A model generated the notes under the pieces. The model was not told the origin of the DNA and ran no database searches. It saw only the letters and a program-made list of their open reading frames with translations. Below, one piece after another: positions 1 through 7,986 of a stretch of 35,067 bases of DNA. Position numbers and translations under genes: made by a program. This stretch comes from Blastococcus sp. KM273128 (GTDB lineage Bacteria; Actinomycetota; Actinomycetes; Mycobacteriales; Geodermatophilaceae): contig NZ_SSXA01000044.1 of the NCBI RefSeq assembly GCF_021698975.1, forward strand, positions 1 through 35,067. The letters are read 5' to 3'. Every line of letters begins with the position of its first letter. Position 1 is the stretch's first letter.

Positions 1-46
1 GGCTCGCCCCGAGCTTGCAACGGCCTCCCTTCAGGGCCCCGCCCCC
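1..46. repeat. Truncated partial copy of the intergenic palindromic repeat
   Basis: The first 18 bases of the window (ggctcgccccgagcttgc) recur exactly at 61-78, inside the complete element that follows, so two copies lie about 60 bp apart. This left copy is diverged after base 18 and cut by the window edge. No coding potential is evident. Confidence 0.55.
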
Positions 47-106
47 GGCCCCGGTCCAGAGGCTCGCCCCGAGCTTGCGAGGGGGGAGGGGGACCGGGGT
101 CCTTCT
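47..106 (-). repeat. Palindromic repeat element, copy A (upstream of aroC)
   Basis: Terminal arms GGCCCCGGTCC (47-57) and GGACCGGGGTCC (91-102) are inverted repeats apart from one bulged base, with a trailing CTTCT. It closely resembles the copy inside the broken racemase (27274-27331): both contain GAGGCTCGCCCCGAGC, a GCGAGGGG stretch and end in GGGGTCCTTCT. Taking the rpoZ and metK copies as forward, this one is reversed. It occupies the space where an upstream promoter element of aroC would lie. Confidence 0.7.
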
Positions 107-111
107 GCTTC

Positions 112-117
112 TAGTAT
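112..117 (+). promoter_or_regulatory. Candidate -10 element for a leaderless aroC transcript
   Basis: TAGTAT fits the actinobacterial TAnnnT -10 consensus and ends seven bases before the aroC ATG. No Shine-Dalgarno sequence precedes that ATG. Together this suggests transcription starting at or next to the start codon, a known mode in actinobacteria. The -35 region would fall in the palindromic repeat and shows no clear consensus. Co-transcription from a gene left of the window is possible. Confidence 0.35.
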
Positions 118-124
118 TCGCTGC

Positions 125-1306
125 ATGTTGCGCTGGCTGACCGCCGGTGAGTCGCACGGCCAGCAGCTCACCGCCATCCTCGAGGGCCTCCCGGCCGGGG
201 TCGAGGTGCAGACGTCCGACCTCGACCTGCAGCTCGCCCGCCGCCGGCTGGGCCACGGTCGGGGTGCCCGGATGTCCTTCGAGCAGGACGTCGTCACCCT
301 CACCGGCGGCGTCCGGCACGGGCGCACGCAGGGCGGGCCGATCGCGGTGCAGGTGGGCAACACGGAGTGGCCGAAGTGGCAGACGGTCATGTCCGCCGAC
401 CCGGTGGACGCCGAGGTCCTCGCCGGGCAGGCCCGCAACGCGCCGCTGACCCGCCCGCGCCCCGGTCACGCCGACCTCGCCGGCATGCAGAAGTACGGCT
501 TCGAGGACGCCCGGCCGGTGCTCGAGCGCGCCAGCGCCCGCGAGACCGCCGCCCGGGTCGCGCTGGGCGCCATCGCCCAGGCCTTCCTGCGGCAGGCGCT
601 CGGGGTCTCGGTCGTCAGCCACGTCGTGGGCATCGGGCCGGTGGTCGCGCCCGACGGGCTCGTGCCCGGGCCGGACGACAACCCGCGGCTCGACGAGGAC
701 CCGGTGCGCTGCGCGGAACCCGCCACCAGCGAGCGGATGACCGCCGAGATCGACGACGCCCGCAAGAACGGTGACACCCTCGGCGGGGTCATCGAGGTCG
801 TCGTCCACGGTCTGCCGCCGGGCCTGGGCAGCCACGTGCACTGGGACCGGCGCCTGGACGCGCGCCTGGCCGCGGCCCTCATGGGGGTGCAGTCGGTGAA
901 GGCCGTGGAGGTCGGCGACGGGCTGGAGACCGCCCGCCGCCGCGGCTCCGTGGCGCACGACGAGATCGTCCTGGCCGACGGCGGCCGGGTGCAGCGGCTC
1001 ACCGACCGGGCCGGCGGCATCGAGGGCGGCATGACCAACGGCGAGGTGCTGCGCGTCCGCGCCGCGATGAAGCCGATCAGCACCGTCCCCCGGGCGCTGC
1101 AGACGGTCGACGTCGCCACCGGGGAGGCCGCCGTCGCGATCAACCAGCGCAGCGACGCGTGCGCCGTGCCGCGGGGCAGCGTCGTCATGGAGGCGATGGT
1201 CGCCCTCGTGCTGGCCGACGCCGCGCTGGAGAAGTTCGGCGGCGACTCGGTCGCCGAGACCCGGCGCAACGCGCAGGCCTACCTCGACGCCCTGCCCTAC
1301 CGGTGA
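125..1306 (+). CDS. aroC: Chorismate synthase
   Basis: Converts 5-enolpyruvylshikimate-3-phosphate to chorismate in the cytoplasm, the last step of the shikimate pathway, using reduced FMN as cofactor. The 393-residue product has the family signatures: GESHG at residues 9-13, an [11 protein letters not shown] stretch near 40-50, RPGHADL followed by [20 protein letters not shown] around 115-145, and a C-terminal [20 protein letters not shown] block. The ATG puts the conserved [11 protein letters not shown] at the extreme N terminus, as the family requires. There is no visible ribosome-binding site, and a -10-like TAGTAT lies just upstream. Its stop overlaps the aroK start by four bases (GTGA), so the two are probably translationally coupled. 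Confidence 0.97.
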   Translation: MLRWLTAGESHGQQLTAILEGLPAGVEVQTSDLDLQLARRRLGHGRGARMSFEQDVVTLTGGVRHGRTQGGPIAVQVGNTEWPKWQTVMSADPVDAEVLAGQARNAPLTRPRPGHADLAGMQKYGFEDARPVLERASARETAARVALGAIAQAFLRQALGVSVVSHVVGIGPVVAPDGLVPGPDDNPRLDEDPVRCAEPATSERMTAEIDDARKNGDTLGGVIEVVVHGLPPGLGSHVHWDRRLDARLAAALMGVQSVKAVEVGDGLETARRRGSVAHDEIVLADGGRVQRLTDRAGGIEGGMTNGEVLRVRAAMKPISTVPRALQTVDVATGEAAVAINQRSDACAVPRGSVVMEAMVALVLADAALEKFGGDSVAETRRNAQAYLDALPYR

Positions 1307-1836
1307 GCGGACCGGCCCTGGTCCTCGTCGGCCCGCCCGCCTCGGGGAAGTCGACGGTCGGCACGGCGGTCGCGGCGGCGCGGGGGCTGGCCTTCCGCGA
1401 CACCGACCGCGACGTCGAGGAGGCGACCGGGACGACCGTCGCCGACCTGTTCGTCCAGCACGGCGAGCCGCACTTCCGCGCGCTGGAGGAGCAGGCGGTC
1501 GCCCGGGCGCTGGGCGAGCACCCCGGGGTGCTCGCCCTCGGCGGTGGCGCGGTGACCAGCGCGGCCACCCGCGAGCTGCTGGTGGCCCACGGCCGGGGCG
1601 GCGGGGCCGTCGTCTGGCTCGACGTCGACGTCGCCTCCGCCGCCCGCCGGGTGGGGCTCTCCCGTGACCGCCCGCTGCTGGCCGTCAACCCGCGCGCGAT
1701 GCTGCGCACCATGCTCGAACAGCGTGCCCCGCTCTACACGGAGGTGGCCACGCACCGCGTCGCCACCGCGGGGCGCCCACCGGAGGAGGTCGTCGCCGAG
1801 GTGCTCGCCGTCCTGACCCCGGAGGAGAGCCGGTGA
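1303..1836 (+). CDS. aroK: Shikimate kinase
   Basis: Phosphorylates the 3-hydroxyl of shikimate with ATP. The 177-residue protein, normal for the family, starts at a GTG overlapping the aroC stop. It shows a Walker A loop GPPASGKST at residues 9-17, the shikimate-binding DTDRDVE near 33, FRALEEQAV with the substrate Arg near 58, the GGGA loop near 80, and a lid-region Arg in LSRDRPLL. Its end overlaps aroB by GTGA. Upstream in-frame codons exist but fall inside aroC and encode nothing kinase-like, so the GTG at 1303 is preferred. Confidence 0.95.
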   Translation: MSGPALVLVGPPASGKSTVGTAVAAARGLAFRDTDRDVEEATGTTVADLFVQHGEPHFRALEEQAVARALGEHPGVLALGGGAVTSAATRELLVAHGRGGGAVVWLDVDVASAARRVGLSRDRPLLAVNPRAMLRTMLEQRAPLYTEVATHRVATAGRPPEEVVAEVLAVLTPEESR

Positions 1837-2894
1837 CCCGCCGCGTCCCGGTCACCGGGGAGCGCCCCTACGAGGTGGTGATCGGCGCCGGCGCCCAGGC
1901 CGAGCTCGCGCTCGTCCTCGCGGGCACGCCGAAGGTCGCCGTCGTCCACGCCCCACCGCTGGCCGCCGCCGCCGGCGCCGCCGTGGAGACCCTGCAGACC
2001 GCCGGCGTCGCGGCCGAGGCGGTCGTCGTCCCCGACGGCGAGGCGGCCAAGACCGCGCAGGTCGCCGCCGAGGTGTGGGACGAGTTCGGGCGGCTGGGGC
2101 TGACCCGGTCCGACGCCGTCGTCGGGCTCGGCGGCGGCGCGGTCACCGACCTGGCCGGCTTCCTGGCCGCCACCTGGACCCGCGGCATCCGCGTCGTCCA
2201 GGTGCCCACCAGCCTGCTCGGCATGGTGGACGCCGCCGTCGGCGGCAAGACGGGCATCAACACCGCCGCCGGCAAGAACCTGGTCGGCGCGTTCCACCCG
2301 CCCGCGGCCGTGCTCGCCGACACCGACCTGCTGGCCGGGCTGCCCGGCGCCGAGTTCCGCGCCGGGCTGGCCGAGGTCGTCAAGTGCGGCTTCATCGCCG
2401 ACGGCCGCATCCTCGAGCTGCTGGCCGCCGACCCGACGGGGCGGCGCGACACCGAGGAGCTCATCGAGCGCGCGGTGCAGGTGAAGGCCGCGGCGGTGGG
2501 GGAGGACCTGCTCGACACCGGCGTCCGGGAGTTCCTCAACTACGGCCACACCCTGGGCCACGCCGTGGAGCGGGTCGAGGACTTCGGCTGGCGGCACGGC
2601 GAGGCGGTCGCGGTCGGGCTGGTCTTCGCCGCCGAGCTGGCCGGGCAGGCCGGGCTGCTGACCGGCGCGGAGGTCGACCGGCACCGCGAGCTGCTCAGCG
2701 CCATGGGGCTGCCCACCACCTACGCCGGGGACTGGCCGCGGCTGCAGGAGGTCATGCGCGTGGACAAGAAGGCCCGCGGGGCCACGCTTCGCTTCGTCGT
2801 CCTCGACGGGCTGGGCAACCCCCGCATCCTGACCGATCCCGACCAGGCCTGGCTCGACGCGGCCTGGGCCGCCGTCTCCGGAGACCATTCATGA
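1833..2894 (+). CDS. aroB: 3-dehydroquinate synthase
   Basis: Cyclises DAHP to 3-dehydroquinate using NAD+ and a divalent metal, the second step of the shikimate pathway. The 353-residue product has the NAD-binding [18 protein letters not shown] (about 98-115), the substrate-loop [29 protein letters not shown], and the metal-ligand region [11 protein letters not shown] near 235-245. The start is a GTG overlapping aroK (GTGA), and the stop overlaps the aroQ ATG (ATGA). It sits between kinase and dehydroquinase in a tightly coupled shikimate operon. Confidence 0.97.
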   Translation: MTRRVPVTGERPYEVVIGAGAQAELALVLAGTPKVAVVHAPPLAAAAGAAVETLQTAGVAAEAVVVPDGEAAKTAQVAAEVWDEFGRLGLTRSDAVVGLGGGAVTDLAGFLAATWTRGIRVVQVPTSLLGMVDAAVGGKTGINTAAGKNLVGAFHPPAAVLADTDLLAGLPGAEFRAGLAEVVKCGFIADGRILELLAADPTGRRDTEELIERAVQVKAAAVGEDLLDTGVREFLNYGHTLGHAVERVEDFGWRHGEAVAVGLVFAAELAGQAGLLTGAEVDRHRELLSAMGLPTTYAGDWPRLQEVMRVDKKARGATLRFVVLDGLGNPRILTDPDQAWLDAAWAAVSGDHS

Positions 2895-3325
2895 CCATCC
2901 ACGTGCTCAACGGCGCGAACCTCGGCCGGCTCGGCACCCGCGAGCCCGAGGTCTACGGCACCACCACCTACGAGCAGCTGGTCGAGCTGGTGGAGACCGC
3001 CGCCCGGGAGCTCGGCGTCGAGGTGCTGGTGCGCCAGACCGACGACGAGGGCCAGCTGCTGCGCTGGGTCCACGAGGCGACCGACGCCGGGGCCCCCGTC
3101 GTGATCAACCCCGGCGGCTGGACGCACACCTCCGTGGTGCTGCACGACGCCCTGGCCGCGGTGACCGCCCCGGTCGTGGAGGTGCACATCAGCAACATCC
3201 ACCGCCGCGAGGAGTTCCGCCGGCACTCCTACGTCTCGCGGGTCGCCGACGGCACCATCGCCGGCCTCGGCGTGCACGGCTACGTGCTGGCGCTGCAGTG
3301 GATGACGCTGCGGGGTCTCTCGTGA
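2891..3325 (+). CDS. aroQ: Type II 3-dehydroquinate dehydratase
   Basis: Dehydrates 3-dehydroquinate to 3-dehydroshikimate. At 144 residues it matches the small dodecameric type II enzymes, not the Schiff-base type I. Visible signatures are [20 protein letters not shown] at the N terminus (with the catalytic-loop Arg and Tyr), [25 protein letters not shown] and [17 protein letters not shown], whose first His is the catalytic acid. The substrate loop reads GGWTHTS where many homologues have GAYTHTS or AALTHTS, a mild variation. The ATG overlaps the aroB stop and the end overlaps the peptidase start, so it is translated as part of the same chain. Confidence 0.95.
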   Translation: MTIHVLNGANLGRLGTREPEVYGTTTYEQLVELVETAARELGVEVLVRQTDDEGQLLRWVHEATDAGAPVVINPGGWTHTSVVLHDALAAVTAPVVEVHISNIHRREEFRRHSYVSRVADGTIAGLGVHGYVLALQWMTLRGLS

Positions 3326-4425
3326 GCCGCACCCGCGAGCGGCGGGACGTGCTGCGGGCCACCGCCGCGGAGCGCGGGCTGGACGCCGTGCTGGTCACCA
3401 ACCTGCTCAACGTCCGGTACCTGACCGGCTTCACCGGCTCCAACGGCGCGCTCCTGCTGCGGGTCGACGGCCGCGACCTGTTCGGCACCGACGGCCGGTA
3501 CACGACCCAGGCCGGTGCGCAGGTGCCCGACGTGGAGCTGCTCGTCGACCGGGCCACCGTCCCCGCCCTGGCCCGGGAGGCGGTGCGTCGCGGTTCGGGC
3601 CGGATCGGCTACGAGTCCCACGACCTCACCGTCGACGGGCTGCACGGGCTGGAGCGGGTCCTCGCCGACGCCGCCGCGGGCGGGACCGTCCCGGAGCTGG
3701 CCTCGGTGCGCCGGGCGGTCGAGGGCCAGCGCGCGGTGAAGGACCCCGACGAGATCGAGTCGCTGCGCCGGGCGTGCGCCGTCGCCGACCAGGCGCTGGC
3801 CGAGCTGGCCGCCGAGGGCGCGCTGCGGCCGGGCCGCACCGAGCTGGAGGTGGGTCGGGAGCTCGACGCCCGGATGCTGGCGCTGGGTGCCGAGGCGCCG
3901 TCGTTCGAGACGATCGTGGCCACCGGCGCGAACTCGGCGATCCCGCACCACCGGCCCGACCGCACCGAGCTGCGCGCCGGTGACTTCCTCAAGCTCGACT
4001 TCGGCGCGACCGTCGAGGGCTACCACTCCGACATGACCCGCACCCTGGTGCTGGGCCGGGCGGCGGACTGGCAGCAGGAGGTCTACGCCCTGGTGGCGGA
4101 GTCCCAGGCGGCCGGCCGGGCGGCGCTCGCGGTCGGGGCCGACGTCGTCGCCGTCGACGCCGCCGCCCGCGACGTGATCGTCGCGGCAGGCCACGGCGAC
4201 CACTTCACCCACGGTCTCGGGCACGGCGTGGGCCTGGAGATCCACGAGGCGCCGGGCATCGGCCAGCAGGGCGCGGGTACTCTGGCCGCCGGTATGGCCG
4301 TCACCGTGGAGCCGGGCGTGTACCTGCCCGGCCACGGCGGTGTCCGGATCGAGGACACCCTGATCGTCACCGACGACGCGCCCGAGTTGTTGACCCTCAC
4401 GAGCAAGGAACTGCTGGTCCTCTAG
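3322..4425 (+). CDS. pepQ: Xaa-Pro dipeptidase/aminopeptidase (M24 family)
   Basis: Metal-dependent peptidase of the M24 'pita-bread' fold that cleaves bonds next to proline; cytoplasmic. The 367-residue protein begins at a GTG overlapping the aroQ stop. It has an N-terminal creatinase-like domain (about 1-130, with [17 protein letters not shown]) and a catalytic domain with all five expected metal ligands: Asp in KLDFGA, Asp in GYHSDMTRT, His in [13 protein letters not shown], Glu in [10 protein letters not shown] and Glu in GGVRIEDTL. It is directly abutted by efp, an order common in bacteria; release or recycling of Pro-containing peptides beside EF-P is suggestive but unproven. Exact substrate preference cannot be read from sequence. 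Confidence 0.9.
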   Translation: MSRTRERRDVLRATAAERGLDAVLVTNLLNVRYLTGFTGSNGALLLRVDGRDLFGTDGRYTTQAGAQVPDVELLVDRATVPALAREAVRRGSGRIGYESHDLTVDGLHGLERVLADAAAGGTVPELASVRRAVEGQRAVKDPDEIESLRRACAVADQALAELAAEGALRPGRTELEVGRELDARMLALGAEAPSFETIVATGANSAIPHHRPDRTELRAGDFLKLDFGATVEGYHSDMTRTLVLGRAADWQQEVYALVAESQAAGRAALAVGADVVAVDAAARDVIVAAGHGDHFTHGLGHGVGLEIHEAPGIGQQGAGTLAAGMAVTVEPGVYLPGHGGVRIEDTLIVTDDAPELLTLTSKELLVL

Positions 4426-4986
4426 ATGGCTACCACCAACGACCTGAAGAACGGCATCGTCCTCAACCTGGACGGCCAGCTCTGGACCGTCACCGACTTC
4501 CAGCACGTCAAGCCCGGCAAGGGCGGGGCCTTCGTGCGCACCACGCTGAAGAACGTGCTGTCGGGGAAGGTCGTCGACAAGACCTTCAACGCCGGCACCA
4601 AGGTCGAGACGGCCACCGTGGACAAGCGGTCGATGACCTACCTGTACAAGGAGGGCACCGACTTCGTCTTCATGGACGGCGACACGTTCGAGCAGATCTA
4701 CGTGCCCACCGAGACCGTGGGCGACGGCGCCAACTACCTGCTCGACAACACCGAGGTCGTCGTCGCGGTGCACGACGGCACCCCGCTGTACGTCGAGCTG
4801 CCCGTGACCATGGAGCTCGTCGTCGAGCACACCGACCCGGGCCTGCAGGGCGACCGCTCCACCGGCGGCACCAAGCCCGCGACGCTCGAGACCGGCGCGC
4901 AGATCCAGGTGCCGCTGTTCATCAGCACCGGCGAGAAGCTCAAGGTCGACACCCGCGACGGCCGCTACCTCGGCCGCGTGAACTGA
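4426..4986 (+). CDS. efp: Translation elongation factor P
   Basis: Relieves ribosome stalling at polyproline stretches by binding between the P and E sites. The 186-residue protein has the three-barrel EF-P layout: a KOW-like N-terminal domain, then OB domains with [14 protein letters not shown] and the C-terminal [28 protein letters not shown] signature. The tip loop reads KPGKGGAF, placing Lys32 at the position modified in Escherichia coli; actinobacterial EF-P is generally held to work with this Lys unmodified. The ATG immediately follows the peptidase stop with no gap, and an AAGGA inside the peptidase end may serve as ribosome-binding site. Confidence 0.97.
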   Translation: MATTNDLKNGIVLNLDGQLWTVTDFQHVKPGKGGAFVRTTLKNVLSGKVVDKTFNAGTKVETATVDKRSMTYLYKEGTDFVFMDGDTFEQIYVPTETVGDGANYLLDNTEVVVAVHDGTPLYVELPVTMELVVEHTDPGLQGDRSTGGTKPATLETGAQIQVPLFISTGEKLKVDTRDGRYLGRVN

Positions 4987-5001
4987 CCGCGAGCTGACGC
5001 C

Positions 5002-5409
5002 GTGGCTGCACGGACTAAGGCGCGCAAGCGCGCCGTCGACGTCCTCTACGAGGCCGACGTGCGGGGCCGGGAGCGGGTCGAGCTGCTCCGCGAGCGGGTC
5101 GCCGACGGCAACCCGCCGATCCCGGACCACGCCATCCGTCTCGTCGAGGGCGTCGCCGAGCACGGGGCCCGCATCGACGAGCTGATCGAGACGCACACCG
5201 CCGGGTGGTCGCTGGAGCGGCTGCCCGACGTCGACCGCGCGATCCTGCGCATGGCGACGTTCGAGCTGCTCTGGGTGGACGACGTGCCCGACGCCGTCGT
5301 CATCGACGAGGCGGTGGAGCTGGCCCGCGCCATCTCCACCGACGAGTCGCCCCGGTACGTCAACGGGGTGCTGGGCGCCATCCTCGCCGCCGAGGTCCCC
5401 ACCGCCTGA
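5002..5409 (+). CDS. nusB: Transcription antitermination protein NusB
   Basis: RNA-binding factor that, with NusE (S10), forms part of the rRNA antitermination complex. The 135-residue all-helical protein begins at GTG with ARTKARKRAVDVLYEADVRG, the typical Arg-rich NusB N terminus, and contains ERLPDVDRAILRMATFELLW and DEAVELARAISTDESPRYVNGVLG, the most conserved C-terminal segment. It lies 15 bases after efp, the usual actinobacterial order efp-nusB. GC-rich hairpins follow directly and probably end the operon. Confidence 0.95.
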   Translation: MAARTKARKRAVDVLYEADVRGRERVELLRERVADGNPPIPDHAIRLVEGVAEHGARIDELIETHTAGWSLERLPDVDRAILRMATFELLWVDDVPDAVVIDEAVELARAISTDESPRYVNGVLGAILAAEVPTA

Positions 5410-5429
5410 CCGGGCGTCTCGCCAGGGTC

Positions 5430-5459
5430 GGGGGTGGGGCCACCCCCCTGCCGGGGGGT
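5430..5459 (+). terminator. Mutually exclusive GC hairpins after nusB
   Basis: ACCCCCC (5442-5448) and GGGGGGT (5453-5459) form a perfect 7-bp stem with a TGCC loop. The same C-run can instead pair with the preceding GGGGGTGG (5430-5437 with 5440-5447). There is no T tract, as is common for actinobacterial terminators. Probably the end of the aro-efp-nusB transcript; an attenuator for the downstream secreted protein is a less likely alternative. Confidence 0.5.
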
Positions 5460-5520
5460 CCTCCCGGCGACGGCGTGCAGCACAGTCGCAGGTGGTCGAC
5501 CGGGTCCGGCGGCGTGCGCC

Positions 5521-5551
5521 GTCAGGGGTCCGGAAGGGCGGAGGCCCTGAC
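5521..5551 (+). other. Inverted repeat in the leader of the Ig-like protein gene
   Basis: GTCAGGG (5521-5527) and CCCTGAC (5545-5551) are perfect inverted arms around a 17-base loop that contains GGTCCGG. The right arm ends 23 bases before the TTG start, so a hairpin could influence translation or be an operator. I cannot match it to a known riboswitch class. Confidence 0.3.
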
Positions 5552-5574
5552 CACCGGAGGGCGAGGAGCGTCCG

Positions 5575-7725
5575 TTGTCGCGCCATCTGCAGCAGTCCCG
5601 TGACCGTCGCCGTCGATGGGGCGTGCCCGCCGCCGGGATGGCGCTGGCCCTCGTCGCGCCGGCCCTCGTGGGCACGGCGCCGGCGTCGGCGTCCCTCACC
5701 GGTCCGGGCGTCGGGCCGAACAAGAACATCACGGTCTTCCACAACCTCGACTTCGTCGGGGTCTTCGGTTACGGCACGGTCGGTCAGACCGTGCGGGTGG
5801 AGGTGATCCGCGACGGTGCCGTGATCGGCGTCGCCCAGGGGCCGGCGTGGAACACCGACGAGGGCGTCGGCCTGGAGGTCAACCACGGGGTCGAGCCCGG
5901 GGCGCCGGTGTACCCGGGCGACTGCTGGGCCGGCGGCACCCCTGACATCAAGCCCGGCGACCGCGTCGTGGTGTACGCCGGGACGCTCCGCAACGAGGTC
6001 ACCGTCGACGACATCCGCTGGACCGGCGCTCCGCAGTCGGCGGACGAGGACGGGGACGGCACAGCCGACTCGGTCGTCGTCCACGGTGTCGCCCGGCGGT
6101 TCGACGGCGCCGTCATCCCACTGTCGCAGCTCGACTCCGGCGAGTTCCGCGACGAGAGCGGCAAGTACCGCGCCACCCCGGACACCATCGAGGCCGATCC
6201 CGAGGTGGACGGCGGTTTCGTCGCCCGGTACCGGGCGCCCTACCTCGGATTCCGCAACAGGGACGGGCTGACCGAGGCGCAGCGGCGGCAGGCGCTGCTC
6301 ACCGAGGACGGGCACGCGATCGGGTTCGGTCACACCGAGCCCCTGCCGCGGGAGTCCATGCTCGTCGACGGCCTGGCGGACGTGACCGGACCCGCGGCCG
6401 GCTGCGAGAACTTCAGCCAGGACCTGCTGCCGCCCAGGGCGGTCACCCTGACCCCGGCCCCCGGCAGCCGCGACGTGGGCCGGCTGACCAACGTGGCCGT
6501 CGCGTTCGACGAGCCGGTCACCGGGCTGAGCGCGTCCACCTTCACGCTGACCGCGTCGCACGGGACGGCGATCGCCGCAGGCGTCTCCTACAACCGGACC
6601 ACCGGCGTGGCCACCCTCAACCCGTTCCCGGGCACGACCGATCCCCTGGCCGCGGGGACCCGCTACACCGCCACGGTCGGCGAGGCGGTCACCGACACGG
6701 CGGGGAACCCGCTGCCGAGGACCACCTGGTCCTTCGTCACCAGCGGCGAGGGCCCGGACAACGACCGCACCGCACCCACCGTCGTCGCCCGGACACCCGA
6801 GGAGGGGGCGACCGGCGTGGGCCTGGGCGCGAACGTGCTGATCGGCATGAGCGAGGCGGTCGTCAGGCCGGATCCGTCATCGGTCTGGCTGGAGGCGCCG
6901 GACGGGTCGACGGTGCCCGCGGCGGTCAAGTACAACGCGACGACGAGCACGGTGATCATCGACCCGGACGCCGACCTCGCTCCCGGCACCGCTCACACCG
7001 TCGTGCTGACCGACGGGGTGGTGGACGTCGCCGGCAACCCGCTGGCGCCGACGCGCTGGACGTTCACCACGCGCGGTACGGCATCCGGGGACACCGTGCC
7101 GCCGACTGTCACCAGCCAGTCACCCGCACCGGGTGCGACCGGTGTGGCGCGGGGTGCCAACGTGCTGGTCGGCATGAGCGAGCCGGTCGTCAGGCCCGAT
7201 GCGGCGGCGGTCTGGCTGGAGGCGGCGGATGCCTCGCGGGTGCCCGCGGCGGTGAACTACAACGCGACGACCAGGACGGTGATCGTCAACCCGGACGCCG
7301 ACCTGGCCACCGGCACCTACACCGTCGTGCTGACCGACGGCGTCGTGGACCCGGCCGGCAACGCGCTCGCACCGACCAGCTGGACCTTCACCGTCGGCTC
7401 GGCCCCGTCGGACACCGTCGCGCCGACGGTCACCAGCCGCGCACCGGAACCCGGCGCCACCGGCGTGGGCCGAGCCGCCAACGTGTTCATCACGTTCAGC
7501 GAGCCGATGCGCAAGCCCGACGCCTCCGCCGTGTGGCTCGAGGCGACGGACGGTTCGACGGTCCCCGCGACGGTCAGCTACAACGCCACCAGCAGCACCG
7601 TGATCCTCAACCCTCACGCTGACCTCGCCGCAGGTGCGACGTACGCCGTGGTGCTGACGCACGGGGTCGTGGATCTCGCGGGCCTGCCCGTCGCTGCCGA
7701 GCGGTGGTCGTTCACCACCCGCTGA
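5575..7725 (+). CDS. Secreted protein with four tandem Big_5/SbsA-type Ig-like domains
   Basis: A 716-residue exported protein of unknown function. The TTG start follows a GAGGAG ribosome-binding site and gives a Sec signal peptide: an Arg-rich n-region (residues 10-14), a hydrophobic core (18-32) and probable cleavage after APASA (39). Residues 40-285 are a domain I do not recognise, with an Asp-rich DEDGDG stretch that could bind calcium and two Cys (in GDCWAGG and GCENFS) that could form a disulfide. Four Ig-like repeats follow: about 286-394, 395-505, 506-612 and 613-716. The last three share PTV..R.PEPGATGVG, a SEP/SEAV..PD..AVWLEA block and a YNATT..VI..NPDADLA..T..VVLT.GVVD.AGNPLAP..W.F stretch. 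There is no LPXTG or C-terminal membrane anchor. It interrupts the usual nusB-bldD vicinity, so it looks accessory. Adhesion or surface scaffolding is only a guess. Confidence 0.85.
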   Translation: MSRHLQQSRDRRRRWGVPAAGMALALVAPALVGTAPASASLTGPGVGPNKNITVFHNLDFVGVFGYGTVGQTVRVEVIRDGAVIGVAQGPAWNTDEGVGLEVNHGVEPGAPVYPGDCWAGGTPDIKPGDRVVVYAGTLRNEVTVDDIRWTGAPQSADEDGDGTADSVVVHGVARRFDGAVIPLSQLDSGEFRDESGKYRATPDTIEADPEVDGGFVARYRAPYLGFRNRDGLTEAQRRQALLTEDGHAIGFGHTEPLPRESMLVDGLADVTGPAAGCENFSQDLLPPRAVTLTPAPGSRDVGRLTNVAVAFDEPVTGLSASTFTLTASHGTAIAAGVSYNRTTGVATLNPFPGTTDPLAAGTRYTATVGEAVTDTAGNPLPRTTWSFVTSGEGPDNDRTAPTVVARTPEEGATGVGLGANVLIGMSEAVVRPDPSSVWLEAPDGSTVPAAVKYNATTSTVIIDPDADLAPGTAHTVVLTDGVVDVAGNPLAPTRWTFTTRGTASGDTVPPTVTSQSPAPGATGVARGANVLVGMSEPVVRPDAAAVWLEAADASRVPAAVNYNATTRTVIVNPDADLATGTYTVVLTDGVVDPAGNALAPTSWTFTVGSAPSDTVAPTVTSRAPEPGATGVGRAANVFITFSEPMRKPDASAVWLEATDGSTVPATVSYNATSSTVILNPHADLAAGATYAVVLTHGVVDLAGLPVAAERWSFTTR

Positions 7726-7763
7726 GGACGCTGTCGGCGGGCGACTCGTGCCCCCGAGGGTGA

Positions 7764-7833
7764 GGTCGAGCCGCTCCGCCGACCGTCAGGCCGCACCGCG
7801 GCGCGGCTCGACGGTCGGTGCAGCGGCTCGACC
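7764..7833. terminator. Large inverted repeat between convergent genes
   Basis: Arms 7764-7787 and 7810-7833 are 24 bases each and complementary except for two positions (12 bp perfect, a 3-base step, 9 bp perfect). The 22-base loop can itself form a small GCCGC/GCGGC stem. It lies between the convergent Ig-like gene and the ABC permease, the expected site of a bidirectional terminator. The stretch 7726-7986 holds no convincing gene. Confidence 0.6.
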
Positions 7834-7962
7834 CGCGCGAGGTCCGGTCCCTCCGCGGGGCGGGGCTGGGCTCCCGGGGCCGGTGCCGAGCGGGGCCCGG
7901 AGGGGCTCCCGAGACGTCGGCGGACGTGCTCGTCGCAGGTCGGGACGGCACCTGGCCGCGGT

Positions 7963-7979
7963 GTCGTCCGGAGGACGAC
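7963..7979 (-). terminator. Short hairpin after the ABC permease gene
   Basis: GTCGTCC (7963-7969), loop GGA, GGACGAC (7973-7979) form a perfect 7-bp stem eight bases beyond the permease stop on the minus strand. There is no T tract. Possible terminator of the ABC operon. Confidence 0.4.
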
Positions 7980-7986
7980 GATGTGC

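Noticed and set aside
5461..5574. Possible GEMM (c-di-GMP) or ydaO (c-di-AMP) riboswitch before the secreted Ig-like protein
   Set aside because: Context would fit, but the invariant GCAAA-type segments and tetraloop receptor of GEMM, and the ydaO core, are not present; only a simple 7-bp inverted repeat is visible.
6757..7725. Tandem repeats of about 320 bp as a mobile or CRISPR-like array
   Set aside because: The periodicity maps exactly to protein Ig-like domains in one open frame; there are no short direct repeats with spacers.
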